From contig CAWEAS010000034.1 of NCBI GenBank assembly GCA_963807015.1, positions 682,001 to 746,000 of the forward strand: a stretch of 64,000 bases of DNA. Reading direction: 5' to 3'. Shown in pieces: positions 16,938 through 25,477 of this stretch (position 1 is the stretch's first letter; every line of letters starts with the position of its first letter). The notes beneath the pieces were generated by a model. It did no database searches, was not told the DNA's origin, and was given only the letters and a program-made list of their open reading frames with translations. Origin of the DNA: JAJPKK01 sp963807015. Lineage in GTDB: Bacteria; Pseudomonadota; Alphaproteobacteria; Rhizobiales; Xanthobacteraceae. Made by a program: the position numbers and the translations under genes.

Positions 16938-18545
16938 ATGATCGACCGCAGGTCCGTGTTGAAATCGGTTGCCGGCGCGGGCGCACTCGCGGCGGCCGGC
17001 GGCTTTTCCGCGCCTGCCGTTTCGCAACGCGCGGCGGCGCGCGCCCTGCGCTTCGTACCCGAGGCTGACCTCGCGAACTTCGATCCGATCTGGAACACGC
17101 AGTATCTGGTGCGCAACGCCGCCGTCCTGGTCTGGGACATGCTCTACGGCGTCGACGAGCAATTGCAGCCACGCCGCCAGATGGTCGAGGCCGAGGAGGT
17201 GTCGGCGGATGGGCTCACCTGGACCTTCCGCCTGCGGCCGGAGCTGAAGTTCCACGATGGCGAACCGGTGCTTGCGCGTGACGTGGTGGCGAGCCTCGCG
17301 CGCTGGCAGGCACGCGACAACATGGGGCTGATGCTGCGCGAGATCGAGAACGAGCTCGCCGCCGTCGACGACCGCACGTTCCGTTGGCGCCTGAAGAAGC
17401 CGTTCCGGAAATTGCTGCTGGCGCTTGGCAAGATCGGCACCCCATCCTGTTTCATCATGCCGGCGCGGATCGCTGCGACCGATCCGTTCAAACCCATCAG
17501 CGAATACATCGGCAGCGGGCCGATGCGGCTCGTGCGGAATGAATGGATTCCGGGCGCCAAGGCGGTGTTCGAGAAATTCGCAGACTACGTGCCGCGCCAG
17601 GAGCCGGCATCGTGGGTCGCGGGCGGCAAGCGCATGTTGGTCGACCGCATCGAATGGATCACCATACCCGATCCGGCGACCGCTGCCGCAGCGCTGCAAA
17701 GCGGCGAAGTCGACTGGTGGGAGACGCCGCTCACCGATCTCGCGCCCCTCCTGCGCCGCAATCGCAACGTCGTGGTCGATATCACCGACCCGCTCGGCAA
17801 TATCGGCACGTTGCGCATGAATCACCTGCATCCGCCCTTCAACGATGTGCGCGCGCGCCGCGCCATCCTCATGGCCATGAACCAGGAGGATTACATGCGC
17901 GCCGTCGCCGGCGACGACAAGGCGTTATGGCGGCCGCTGCCGAGTTTCATCACGCCGGGCACGCCGCTCTATAACGAAGAGGGCGGTGACATCCTCAAAG
18001 GCCCGCGCGATCTCGATGGCGCGAGGCGCCTGATCGCCGAGAGCGGCTATGCCGGGGAGCCGGTTGTGCTGGTGGTGGCGCAGGACGTCGCGACGATCAA
18101 GGCCATGGGCGAGGTCACCGCCGACCTGTTGCGCCGGCTCGGCATGAACGTCGATTTCGTCGCAGTTGACTGGGGCACGGCCGCGGCACGACGGGCGCAG
18201 AAGTCGCCGCCGGGACATGGCGGCTGGAATATCTTCCACTCCTGGCATGCGGGCGTCGTGTGTAGCGACCCGTCGTCCTACACGGCGATCCGCGCCAACG
18301 GCGACAGGGCGTGGTTCGGCTGGCCGACCAGCGCCAAAACCGAGGCCGCGATCGATGACTGGTACGAGGCCGCGAACCTCGATGAGGAAAAGGCCGCGAT
18401 GCGCAAGCTCAACCGCGCCGCCATGGAGGACGTGGTTTACGCACCGACCGGGTTCTTCCTCGCCTACCAAGCGTGGCGCAAGAACGTTGCGGGGATCGCG
18501 AAAGGGCCGCTTCCGTTCTTTTGGGGCGTGAGCAAGGGAGCGTAA
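16938..18545 (+). CDS. Tat-exported ABC solute-binding protein, SBP_bac_5 family (copy 2)
   Basis: A 535-residue tandem paralogue of the preceding gene, co-linear from signal (MIDRRSVLKSVAG, twin-Arg) to the C-terminal GPLPFFWGVSKGA and by eye roughly three-quarters identical. Differences concentrate in scattered surface-type positions and in the late region (IFHSWHAGVVCSDPSSYTAIR versus the copy 1 equivalent), which could alter ligand choice. It follows copy 1 after 194 bases that appear to be free of genes. A hairpin downstream may favour a short, abundant transcript of the binding-protein genes over the permease genes. Confidence 0.93.
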   Translation: MIDRRSVLKSVAGAGALAAAGGFSAPAVSQRAAARALRFVPEADLANFDPIWNTQYLVRNAAVLVWDMLYGVDEQLQPRRQMVEAEEVSADGLTWTFRLRPELKFHDGEPVLARDVVASLARWQARDNMGLMLREIENELAAVDDRTFRWRLKKPFRKLLLALGKIGTPSCFIMPARIAATDPFKPISEYIGSGPMRLVRNEWIPGAKAVFEKFADYVPRQEPASWVAGGKRMLVDRIEWITIPDPATAAAALQSGEVDWWETPLTDLAPLLRRNRNVVVDITDPLGNIGTLRMNHLHPPFNDVRARRAILMAMNQEDYMRAVAGDDKALWRPLPSFITPGTPLYNEEGGDILKGPRDLDGARRLIAESGYAGEPVVLVVAQDVATIKAMGEVTADLLRRLGMNVDFVAVDWGTAAARRAQKSPPGHGGWNIFHSWHAGVVCSDPSSYTAIRANGDRAWFGWPTSAKTEAAIDDWYEAANLDEEKAAMRKLNRAAMEDVVYAPTGFFLAYQAWRKNVAGIAKGPLPFFWGVSKGA

Positions 18546-18582
18546 GCGCAGCCGACTCGTGCGGTTAGCCTTCGCCGGATTG

Positions 18583-18603
18583 AGCGGCCGAAGGGCGGCC
18601 GCT
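18583..18603 (+). promoter_or_regulatory. Intercistronic hairpin between binding-protein and permease genes
   Basis: agcggccg / cggccgct form a perfect 8-bp GC stem around a 5-base loop, 37 bases after the second binding-protein stop. There is no T-run, so it is more likely an mRNA-stabilising or attenuating hairpin than a full terminator. This is a common arrangement where binding proteins are made in excess over permeases. Confidence 0.45.
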
Positions 18604-18664
18604 TCATCCGCGCGTGAGGACGTAGCGCCGTGGCTGCCGGCATGAATCCTGCTACCATGCGCGG

Positions 18665-19606
18665 ATGCTGAGCTTCGTCATCCGCCGCATCATGGCCACC
18701 ATCCCGGTGATGGCGATCGTGGCGCTGTTCGTGTTCAGCCTCCTCTATATCGCGCCGGGCGATCCGGCGGCGATCATCGCCGGCGATCAGGCGACGCCGG
18801 ACGATGTCGCGCGCATCCGCGCGAGCCTTGGACTCGATCGGCCGTTCATCGTTCGCTTCGCCGAGTGGGTCTGGCAAATCCTTCACGGCGATCTCGGCAC
18901 CTCGATCTTCACCAACCTGCCGGTCGCGACGATGATTGCGCAGCGCATCGAGCCGACGCTGTCGCTCATGGCGGTGACGCTGGTGCTCGCCATCGCCATC
19001 GCAGTGCCGATCGGGGTTGTCGCGGCGTGGAAGGCCGACACCATCATCGACCGCGCGATCATGGCAATCGCGGTGCTTGGGTTCTCGGTGCCGGTGTTCG
19101 TGGTCGGCTATGTGCTCGCCTACGTGTTTGCGCTCGAACTCGATTGGCTGCCGGTGCAGGGCTACACGCCGCTCGCCGAAGGCCTCCTGCCCTGGTTCGA
19201 AAATCTGATCCTGCCCGCCGTCGCGCTCGGCTTCGTCTACATCGCGCTGATCGCGCGCATCACCCGGGCGGCGATGCTCGAAGTGCTGCAGCAGGATTAT
19301 ATCCGCACCGCGCGCGCCAAGGGTCTCGGCCGCGGCCGCATTCTGTTCGTGCACGCGCTCAAGAACGCCGCCGTGCCGATCGTCACCGTGATCGGCATCG
19401 GCATCGCGCTCCTGATCGGCGGGGCGGTGGTGACGGAGACAGTGTTCGCGATCCCCGGCGTCGGCCGCCTCACGGTCGATGCGATCCTGCGGCGCGACTA
19501 TCCGGTGATCCAGGGCGTGGTGCTGATGTTCAGCTTCATCTACGTCCTGGTCAATCTCGCGATCGATCTCCTCTACACCGTGCTCGATCCGAGGATCCGG
19601 TATTGA
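18665..19606 (+). CDS. ABC transporter permease, DppB/OppB family
   Basis: A 313-residue six-helix permease. Family features are an N-terminal helix (FVIRRIMATIPVMAIVALFVF), the YIAPGDPAAI segment, the GASLGLDRPF-like stretch, and an EAA loop DYIRTARAKGLGRGRILFVHALKNA. It pairs with the downstream permease as the channel of the peptide/opine-type importer. Its stop overlaps the TTG start of the next gene. Confidence 0.93.
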   Translation: MLSFVIRRIMATIPVMAIVALFVFSLLYIAPGDPAAIIAGDQATPDDVARIRASLGLDRPFIVRFAEWVWQILHGDLGTSIFTNLPVATMIAQRIEPTLSLMAVTLVLAIAIAVPIGVVAAWKADTIIDRAIMAIAVLGFSVPVFVVGYVLAYVFALELDWLPVQGYTPLAEGLLPWFENLILPAVALGFVYIALIARITRAAMLEVLQQDYIRTARAKGLGRGRILFVHALKNAAVPIVTVIGIGIALLIGGAVVTETVFAIPGVGRLTVDAILRRDYPVIQGVVLMFSFIYVLVNLAIDLLYTVLDPRIRY

Positions 19607-20544
19607 GCGAGACGTTGATCACCGCGCCCCCGCCCGCGGCGATCGCGCCGTCGGTGGACAATTTTGCTGCTGCGCCCGACTTGCCCGACGTGCTGCCGCC
19701 GGTGAAACGGCGCCGCGGATTGATCGCCTTGGTCTCGCGCCATCCGGCGATCGCGGTCGGCGGGGCGCTGGTCACCATCATGCTGCTGATCGCGCTCTTC
19801 GCGCCCTGGCTCGGCACTGTCGACCCGACGGCGCTTGCGCCGGCTCGCCGCACGCGCGCGCCTTCAGCAGAATTCTGGTTTGGCACCGACATGCTGGGCC
19901 GCGATATCTATTCGCGCGTGCTCTACGGCGCGCGGGTGTCGCTGACGGTCGGCTTCTCGGTCGCCTTCCTGGCTTCGCTTGCCGGCCTTGCCATCGGCCT
20001 CGTCTCCGGCTTCGTGCGATGGGCCGACGGCATCGTCATGCGGGTGATGGACGGGCTGATGTCGATCCCGCCGATCCTGCTCGCCATTGCCTTGATGGCG
20101 CTCACCCGCGGCAGCGTAGGCAACGTCATCACCGCGATCACCATCGCCGAATTTCCACGCGTCTCGCGACTGGTGCGCGGCGTCGTGCTGTCGCTGCGCG
20201 AGGAGCCCTACGTCGATGCCGCGATCGCCGCCGGCACCCGCACGCCGATGATCATCCTGCGCCACATCTTGCCGAATACGCTCGCGCCGATGACCGTGCA
20301 GGCGACTTATGTGTGCGCCAGCGCCATGATTGTCGAGGCGATCCTGTCATTCATCGGCGCCGGCACGCCGCCCACCATTCCCTCCTGGGGCAACATCATG
20401 GCGGAGGGCCGCGCGCTCTGGCAGGTCAAGCCCTACATCGTTTTCTTTCCCGCCATATTCCTCTCGGTGACGGTGCTCGCGGTCAACCTCCTCGGCGACG
20501 GTCTGCGCGATGCGCTCGACCCGCGCATGGCGAAGCGATTGTGA
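19603..20544 (+). CDS. ABC transporter permease, DppC/OppC family
   Basis: A 313-residue permease beginning at a TTG that overlaps the upstream stop (TTGA). A proline-rich cytoplasmic N-terminus of about 45 residues precedes the first helix. The OppC-like core has HWFGTDxLGRD-type sequence (FGTDMLGRDIYSRVLYGARVSL), an EAA loop EEPYVDAAIAAGTRTPMIILRHILPN and a C-terminal LGDGLRDALDPRMAKRL. That C-terminal end is repeated as WRMAKRL about 150 bases downstream, after a family C repeat. Confidence 0.92.
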   Translation: MSETLITAPPPAAIAPSVDNFAAAPDLPDVLPPVKRRRGLIALVSRHPAIAVGGALVTIMLLIALFAPWLGTVDPTALAPARRTRAPSAEFWFGTDMLGRDIYSRVLYGARVSLTVGFSVAFLASLAGLAIGLVSGFVRWADGIVMRVMDGLMSIPPILLAIALMALTRGSVGNVITAITIAEFPRVSRLVRGVVLSLREEPYVDAAIAAGTRTPMIILRHILPNTLAPMTVQATYVCASAMIVEAILSFIGAGTPPTIPSWGNIMAEGRALWQVKPYIVFFPAIFLSVTVLAVNLLGDGLRDALDPRMAKRL

Positions 20545-20700
20545 GGAGGAAGTTATGATCTTCGTAGGGTGGGCAAAGGCGGCCGAGGCGCTGCAAGCTG
20601 TGCAAGGCTGTTCGTCCGCCGTGCCCACGCTGCACGGCCTCGGTGGGCACGCTTCGCTTTGCCCACCCTACGGGTGGCGCATGGCGAAACGGTTGTAGGG
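20523..20700 (+). repeat. 24-bp imperfect direct repeats flanking a family C element
   Basis: The sequence at 20523-20546 (gcgcatggcgaagcgattgt...) recurs at 20677-20700 (gcgcatggcgaaacggttgt...) with four differences, one copy each side of the hairpin repeat at 20563-20672. The first copy encodes the last residues (RMAKRL) and stop of the DppC-like permease. The second ends a 47-codon frame starting at ATG 20555 behind an AGGAGG site. It could be a long target duplication made when the repeat arrived, or a local duplication. Confidence 0.55.
20563..20672. repeat. Family C hairpin repeat, copy 1, inside the ABC operon
   Basis: A 110-base inverted repeat with ends cgtagggtgggcaaag and ctttgcccaccctacg. 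The left arm continues gcggccgaggcgctgca and is matched by a copy at 35140 and, inverted, at 62341-62483. It lies between the second permease and first ATPase genes of the operon and could form a strong RNA hairpin affecting expression of the two ATPase genes. Confidence 0.8.
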
Positions 20701-20707
20701 CTGCGTC

Positions 20708-21697
20708 ATGGCGCTCCTCGAAGTCGACACCCTGCAGACCCATTTCCGCACGCCCGATGGCATCGTGCGCGCGGTCGACGGCATTTCGTTCGCGATCGAG
20801 AGCGGGGAGACCGTGGCGATTGTCGGGGAGAGCGGCTGCGGCAAGTCGGTGACGGCGAACTCGATCCTGCGCCTGATCCCACAGCCGCCGGGCCGCATCG
20901 CCGGCGCGATCCGCTTCGAAGGCACCAACCTCCTCGCCCTCTCCGAGCGCCAGATGAGCGACATTCGCGGCAATCGCATCAGCATGATCTTCCAGGAGCC
21001 GATGACGAGCCTCAATCCGGTGCTCACCGTCGGCCACCAAATCGCGGAGACGCTGCGCGTCCATCAGCGGCTCGGCCGCGCCGCCGCCGACACGCGCGCT
21101 ATCGAGATGCTCGATCTCGTCGGCATTGCCGAACCCGCGCGGCGCGCTCGCGAATATCCGCACCAGCTCTCCGGCGGGATGCGTCAACGGGTGATGATCG
21201 CGATCGCGATCGCCTGCAATCCGAAGCTTCTCATTGCCGACGAGCCGACCACCGCGCTCGACGTGACCATCCAGGCCCAGATTCTCGATCTGATGGCCGA
21301 TCTCAAGCGGCGGGTCGGCGCCGCCATCATCCTCATCACCCACGACCTCGGCGTGGTGGCCGAGATCGCCGAGCGGGTGATCGTGATGTATGCCGGCCGC
21401 AAGGTCGAAGAGGCGCCGGCCACGGCATTATTCGGCGCGCCGCTCCATCCCTATACCCAGGGCCTCATCAAAGCGGTACCGCGGCTCGGCAGTTCGCTGG
21501 CCGGAGGCACGGGCCGCCTCGCCGAAATTCCGGGCGTCGTGCCGAGCCTCAAGGAGCGCATCGTGGGCTGCGCCTTCGCTGGACGTTGCGCGGCGGCGCG
21601 CGACGTCTGCCGCCGCATTGCGCCGGCGATCGAAGAGAAGGCGCCCGGTCATTTTGCGGCCTGTCACTTCGCTCCCAAAGCGAGGGTCGCCGCATGA
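20708..21697 (+). CDS. ABC transporter ATP-binding protein, DppD/OppD family
   Basis: A 329-residue ATPase of the peptide/opine importer. Walker A is GESGCGKSVTAN (about residues 39-50), the Q-loop IFQEPMTSLNPVL, signature LSGGMRQRVMIAIA, Walker B LLIADEPTTALD, switch HDLGVVAEIA. The C-terminal oligopeptide-transporter domain has the Cys cluster (GCAFAGRC, DVC, CHF) that in this family can bind an iron-sulfur cluster. It overlaps the next gene by ATGA. It is intact, unlike its partner. Confidence 0.94.
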   Translation: MALLEVDTLQTHFRTPDGIVRAVDGISFAIESGETVAIVGESGCGKSVTANSILRLIPQPPGRIAGAIRFEGTNLLALSERQMSDIRGNRISMIFQEPMTSLNPVLTVGHQIAETLRVHQRLGRAAADTRAIEMLDLVGIAEPARRAREYPHQLSGGMRQRVMIAIAIACNPKLLIADEPTTALDVTIQAQILDLMADLKRRVGAAIILITHDLGVVAEIAERVIVMYAGRKVEEAPATALFGAPLHPYTQGLIKAVPRLGSSLAGGTGRLAEIPGVVPSLKERIVGCAFAGRCAAARDVCRRIAPAIEEKAPGHFAACHFAPKARVAA

Positions 21698-22684
21698 GCG
21701 CTCCGCTCCTCGCCGTCACCAACCTCAAGAAGCATTACGCGCTCGCCCATGGTCTCGCGCGGATCGGCCGCACCCGCCGCTACGTCTATGCAGTCGATGG
21801 CGTGTCGTTCCAGATCGAGCGCGGGGAGACGCTGTCGCTCGTTGGCGAGTTCGGGGTGCGGCAAGTCTACCGTCGGCCGCGCCGTGCTGCGGCTCGTCGA
21901 GCCGACCGCGGGCGAAGTCGTGCTCGATGGCATGCGCATCGACAACATGCCGCGCGGCACGCTCCGCCCGCTGCGGCGCCGCATCCAGGTGGTGTTTCAG
22001 GACCCGTATTCGAGCCTCAATCCCCGGCTGCGGGTGCGCGACCTTCTCGCCGAGCCGATTCGCAACTTTCACCTCGCCACATCGGCCGCGGACATCGATG
22101 CCCGCATCGATGCGCTGCTCGACAAAGTGCGGCTGCCGCGCGACGCGAAGCGCCGGTGGCCGCACGAGTTTTCCGGCGGGCAGCGGCAACGCATCGCCAT
22201 TGCGCGGGCGCTCGCCGCCGCGCCTGAACTCGTCATCTGCGACGAGGCGGTGTCGGCGCTCGACGTTTCGGTCAAAGCGCAGATCGTCAACCTGCTGGGC
22301 GATCTGCAGCGCGACCTCGGCCTCGCGCTACTGTTCATTAGCCACGACCTTGCGATCGTCGAGCACATGACCCATCGTGTCGCCGTCATGTATCTCGGCA
22401 AGATCGTCGAGATGGGGCATAAACGCGAGATCTTTTCGCAGCCAAGGCACCCTTATACCGAAGCGCTGTTGTCCGCCGTCCCGGTACCCGAGCCGGGCGC
22501 CACCCGCCGCCGGATCATTTTGAAGGGCGAGATTCCGAGCCCGACCGCGCCACCGGCGGGCTGCCGCTTCCACACCCGCTGCCCCCAGGCTTTCGCGCGC
22601 TGCCGCATCGAAGAGCCGGCGCTGCGGCCCGTCGGCGAGGGGCACCTCGCGGCGTGTCATTTGAACGATAGGCCGCCGCAGTAG
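21694..22684 (+). pseudogene. ABC transporter ATP-binding protein, DppF/OppF family, frameshifted in Walker A
   Basis: The gene starts at ATG 21694 (ATGA overlap with the upstream ATPase) and reads normally to LSLVGE. There an extra T at 21850-21851 (gagttcggggtgcggc) shifts the frame and destroys Walker A. Removing one T restores GESGCGKSTVGRAVLRL and joins perfectly to the second frame, which continues through Q-loop VFQDPYSSLNPRL, signature FSGGQRQRIAIARAL, Walker B LVICDEAVSALD, switch HDLAIV and a C-terminal CRFHTRCPQA cluster to 22684. Apart from this one base it looks fully constrained. So it is either a very recent mutation or an assembly/sequencing error; if real, the importer would lose one ATPase. 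Confidence 0.88.
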
Positions 22685-22740
22685 ATCAAACATCCCAGGC
22701 GCGCGTTGACGCCCGTCGCGACCGCCGGTATCGATCCGCC

Positions 22741-24153
22741 ATGATGGCAGCCGGCGAAAATCCCAGCAGCGAAAAGCAGCGTGTCGCGCTTGGCTCGATC
22801 GGCGCGTCGGCGGCGCTCACGATCGGCAAGGCGATCATCGGGTTTTCCACCGGTTCGCTCGCGATCCTCTCGGAGGCAGCGCATTCGCTGCTCGATTTTG
22901 CGGCAACCGCCATGACCTACTTTGCCGTCCGCGTTGCCGACAAGCCGGCCGACAAGGAGCACCATTACGGTCACGGCAAGGTCGAGAGCGTGTCGGCGCT
23001 GGTTGAGACCGCGCTCCTGTTCCTGCTCTCCGCCGTCGTCTTGTGGGAGGCGGGGCACCGCCTGCTCGCCGGCGACGGCCACGCCGTCGAAGCGACGATT
23101 GCGGCCTTCGCCATTATCGCCGGGTCGATCGTCATCGATTTCTTCCGCGCCCGCGTGCTCAACCGCGTCGCCGCAAAAACGTCGAGCCAGGCGCTTGAGG
23201 CGGATGCGCTGCATTTTTCCTCCGATATGTGGTCTTCGATCGCGGTGCTGATCGGCCTCGCCGGTGTCCGGCTCGGCTACGGCTGGGCGGATTCGGCCGC
23301 GGCCATCGTGGTGGCGCTGTTCGTCTGCCTCGCCGGCTGGCGCCTCGGCAAACGCACTATCGACACGCTGACCGACACGGCGCCGGCCGGGGTCGCCGAT
23401 CGCATCACCGCGATCGCGCGCAATGTGCGCAACGTGGTGTCGGTCGATCGCGTCCGCACCCGCGAAGCCGGCGCCACGGTATTCGGCGAAATCGACGTGA
23501 GCGCGAGCCGGACGCTCCCCCTCGACCGCGTCGAAACGCTCAAGACCGAGATCGAGGCCGCGGTCCGGGCCGCGATGCCGAAGGTCGAAATTGCCGTCAT
23601 CGTCACGCCGCGCGCCCTCGACGATGAAACGGTGATGGAACGCGTCATGGTGATCGCCCGCAATCGGGGGCTCGCCGTTCATCACGTCACCGTGCATTCC
23701 TTCGGCGGCAAGCTTGCGATCTCGCTCGATCTCGAAGTCGACGGCACCTTGACCTTTGCCGCCGCCCACGAGGTCGCGTCCGGCCTCGAGGCCGCGATCG
23801 GCGACGAGTTCGGTCCGTCGATCGAGGTCGAGACCCATATCGAGCCATTGCAGGTCGAGCGCACGGCCGGACGCGATGCCGGGCCCGCGCGCGTCGCCGA
23901 AATTGCGGCCGCGCTTGCGGAGATTGCCGCGGCAACCGGCGCGGTGCGCGACATCCACGACGTGCGCGTGCGCGACACCGATGACGGGCAGATCGTGAAT
24001 TTCCACTGCAATGTCGACCCGCAGCGAACCGTCACCGCCGTACACGAGCTTGTGGACGAGCTTGAGCACGGCCTGCGCCAGCGTTTCCCGGCAATCAATC
24101 GCGTGATCGGGCACGCCGAGCCGCGCCTCAGCGCGGCCCCCTCCGATTCATGA
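22741..24153 (+). CDS. Cation diffusion facilitator (CDF) family efflux protein with extended C-terminus
   Basis: A 470-residue divalent cation/proton antiporter. Six-helix core (about residues 15-215) with the metal-site motifs HSLLD in helix 2 and HFSSD in helix 5, the usual HxxxD pairs of zinc/iron/cobalt CDF proteins, and the HHYGHGK loop after helix 2. The C-terminal part is unusually long. It appears to hold three successive dimerisation-type alpha-beta units (beginning near TDTAPAGVADRI, DDETVMERVMVIARNRG and AEIAAALAEIAAATGAVRDIH) instead of one. The metal is not predictable. Confidence 0.9.
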   Translation: MMAAGENPSSEKQRVALGSIGASAALTIGKAIIGFSTGSLAILSEAAHSLLDFAATAMTYFAVRVADKPADKEHHYGHGKVESVSALVETALLFLLSAVVLWEAGHRLLAGDGHAVEATIAAFAIIAGSIVIDFFRARVLNRVAAKTSSQALEADALHFSSDMWSSIAVLIGLAGVRLGYGWADSAAAIVVALFVCLAGWRLGKRTIDTLTDTAPAGVADRITAIARNVRNVVSVDRVRTREAGATVFGEIDVSASRTLPLDRVETLKTEIEAAVRAAMPKVEIAVIVTPRALDDETVMERVMVIARNRGLAVHHVTVHSFGGKLAISLDLEVDGTLTFAAAHEVASGLEAAIGDEFGPSIEVETHIEPLQVERTAGRDAGPARVAEIAAALAEIAAATGAVRDIHDVRVRDTDDGQIVNFHCNVDPQRTVTAVHELVDELEHGLRQRFPAINRVIGHAEPRLSAAPSDS

Positions 24154-24337
24154 TCGCGTCAAACACGCGTGCGTTATTTCGGCTTTAACGCACCTCGGTG
24201 TTATGTCGCCGTGGCGGAATTTGAAGGTTCTCGAAACAGGCTGACGACGCCAAATTGTCGATCATTCATGATAGGCTGCGCGTCGTTCTGGTGTCATCGT
24301 CGCAGCGTTTGCCTGCACCCCGGCTGAGGGCTGAGCC

Positions 24338-25477
24338 ATGGATGCATCCCAACCCATCGTCGACGCGCCGAGCGCGAAATCGCAATTGCCTGGCCGCATC
24401 GTGCTTGTGCTCCAGGGCGGCGGCGCGCTCGGTGCCTATCAGGGCGGCGTTTACCAGGCGCTCCATGAAGCCGGCATCGAGCCGGACTGGGTCATCGGCA
24501 CATCCATCGGCGCGATCAACGGCGCGATCATTGCCGGCAACGACTTTCATGTCCGGCTCGACAAGCTTCGCGAATTCTGGACGCGCATCACGCACAAGGG
24601 TCTCTGGGAGATCGTTTCGCCGTTCGTCGGAAGTGCTCCCGGAACCATGATGACGTTCATGGCCGGACTGCCCGGCTTTTTCGGACCCAACCCGGCGACG
24701 GCGTGGGGCATGATGGCCGCGGTCGGGGTCGAGCGCGCCGCCTTCTACTCCACCGAGGCCTTGCAGGCGACGCTCGGCGGCCTGATCGATTTCGAGAGAA
24801 TCAAAGCGGGCACGCCGCGCTTCACCGCCGGCGCCGTCAACGTCCGCACGGGCCGCATGCACTATTTCGACTCGAGCCGCGAGCACATCACTCTCACCCA
24901 CGTTCTCGCGTCCGGCGCGTTGCCGCCGGCGTTTCCCGCGGTGCTGATCGACGGCGAACCCTATTGGGACGGCGGCCTCTATTCCAACACGCCGGTCGAG
25001 ACGGTGTTCGATGACAGTCCGCGGCTCGATTCCGTCGTGTTCACGGTGCAGGTCTGGAATTCGGCCGGGCCGGAGCCGGAATCCATCTGGCAGGTGCTCG
25101 ACCGCCAGAAGGATATTCAATACGCGAGCCGTGCCGACAGCCACATCGATCAGCAGCGGCGCCTGCACGAGCTGCGCCGGGTCGTGCGCGAATTGGTGAG
25201 CCGGCTGCCCGATGACCAAAGCGATATCCGCGAGGCGCTGGAGTTGGCGGGCCACGGCTGCGGCACGACGATGCACATCATTCGGCTCAACGCGCCGCGC
25301 CTCTCCGGCGAGGACTATATGCGCGATATTGATTTCAGCGCCGAGGGCATCCGGGCCCGCTGGCAGGCGGGCTACGCCGATACCCTCCGTGCGCTCGACC
25401 GCAAGCCGTGGAACCTTTTCGTCGACCCGATGATTGGTGTTGCCGTGCACGATCTTGACGAGCAGCCACCGCCATGA
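24338..25477 (+). CDS. Patatin-like phospholipase (RssA/DUF3734 type)
   Basis: A 379-residue predicted lipid acyl hydrolase. Oxyanion loop LQGGGALGAYQGG (about residues 27-39), nucleophile elbow GTSIG with the catalytic Ser, and the Asp of the dyad in YWDGGLYSNTPVE. The C-terminal ~110 residues (IQYASRADSHIDQQRRLHELR) match the DUF3734-type extension found on bacterial patatins linked to polyhydroxybutyrate or membrane lipid turnover. No signal peptide is seen. Its stop overlaps the ATG of the NADH dehydrogenase gene (ATGA), so they form an operon. Confidence 0.92.
   Translation: MDASQPIVDAPSAKSQLPGRIVLVLQGGGALGAYQGGVYQALHEAGIEPDWVIGTSIGAINGAIIAGNDFHVRLDKLREFWTRITHKGLWEIVSPFVGSAPGTMMTFMAGLPGFFGPNPATAWGMMAAVGVERAAFYSTEALQATLGGLIDFERIKAGTPRFTAGAVNVRTGRMHYFDSSREHITLTHVLASGALPPAFPAVLIDGEPYWDGGLYSNTPVETVFDDSPRLDSVVFTVQVWNSAGPEPESIWQVLDRQKDIQYASRADSHIDQQRRLHELRRVVRELVSRLPDDQSDIREALELAGHGCGTTMHIIRLNAPRLSGEDYMRDIDFSAEGIRARWQAGYADTLRALDRKPWNLFVDPMIGVAVHDLDEQPPP

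Noticed and set aside
20555..20698. 47-codon frame with a strong ribosome site between the permease and ATPase genes
   Set aside because: Most of its sequence is the family C hairpin and the rest a duplicated permease tail. It could be translated, but there is no evidence that it is a functional gene, so it is reported as a repeat.
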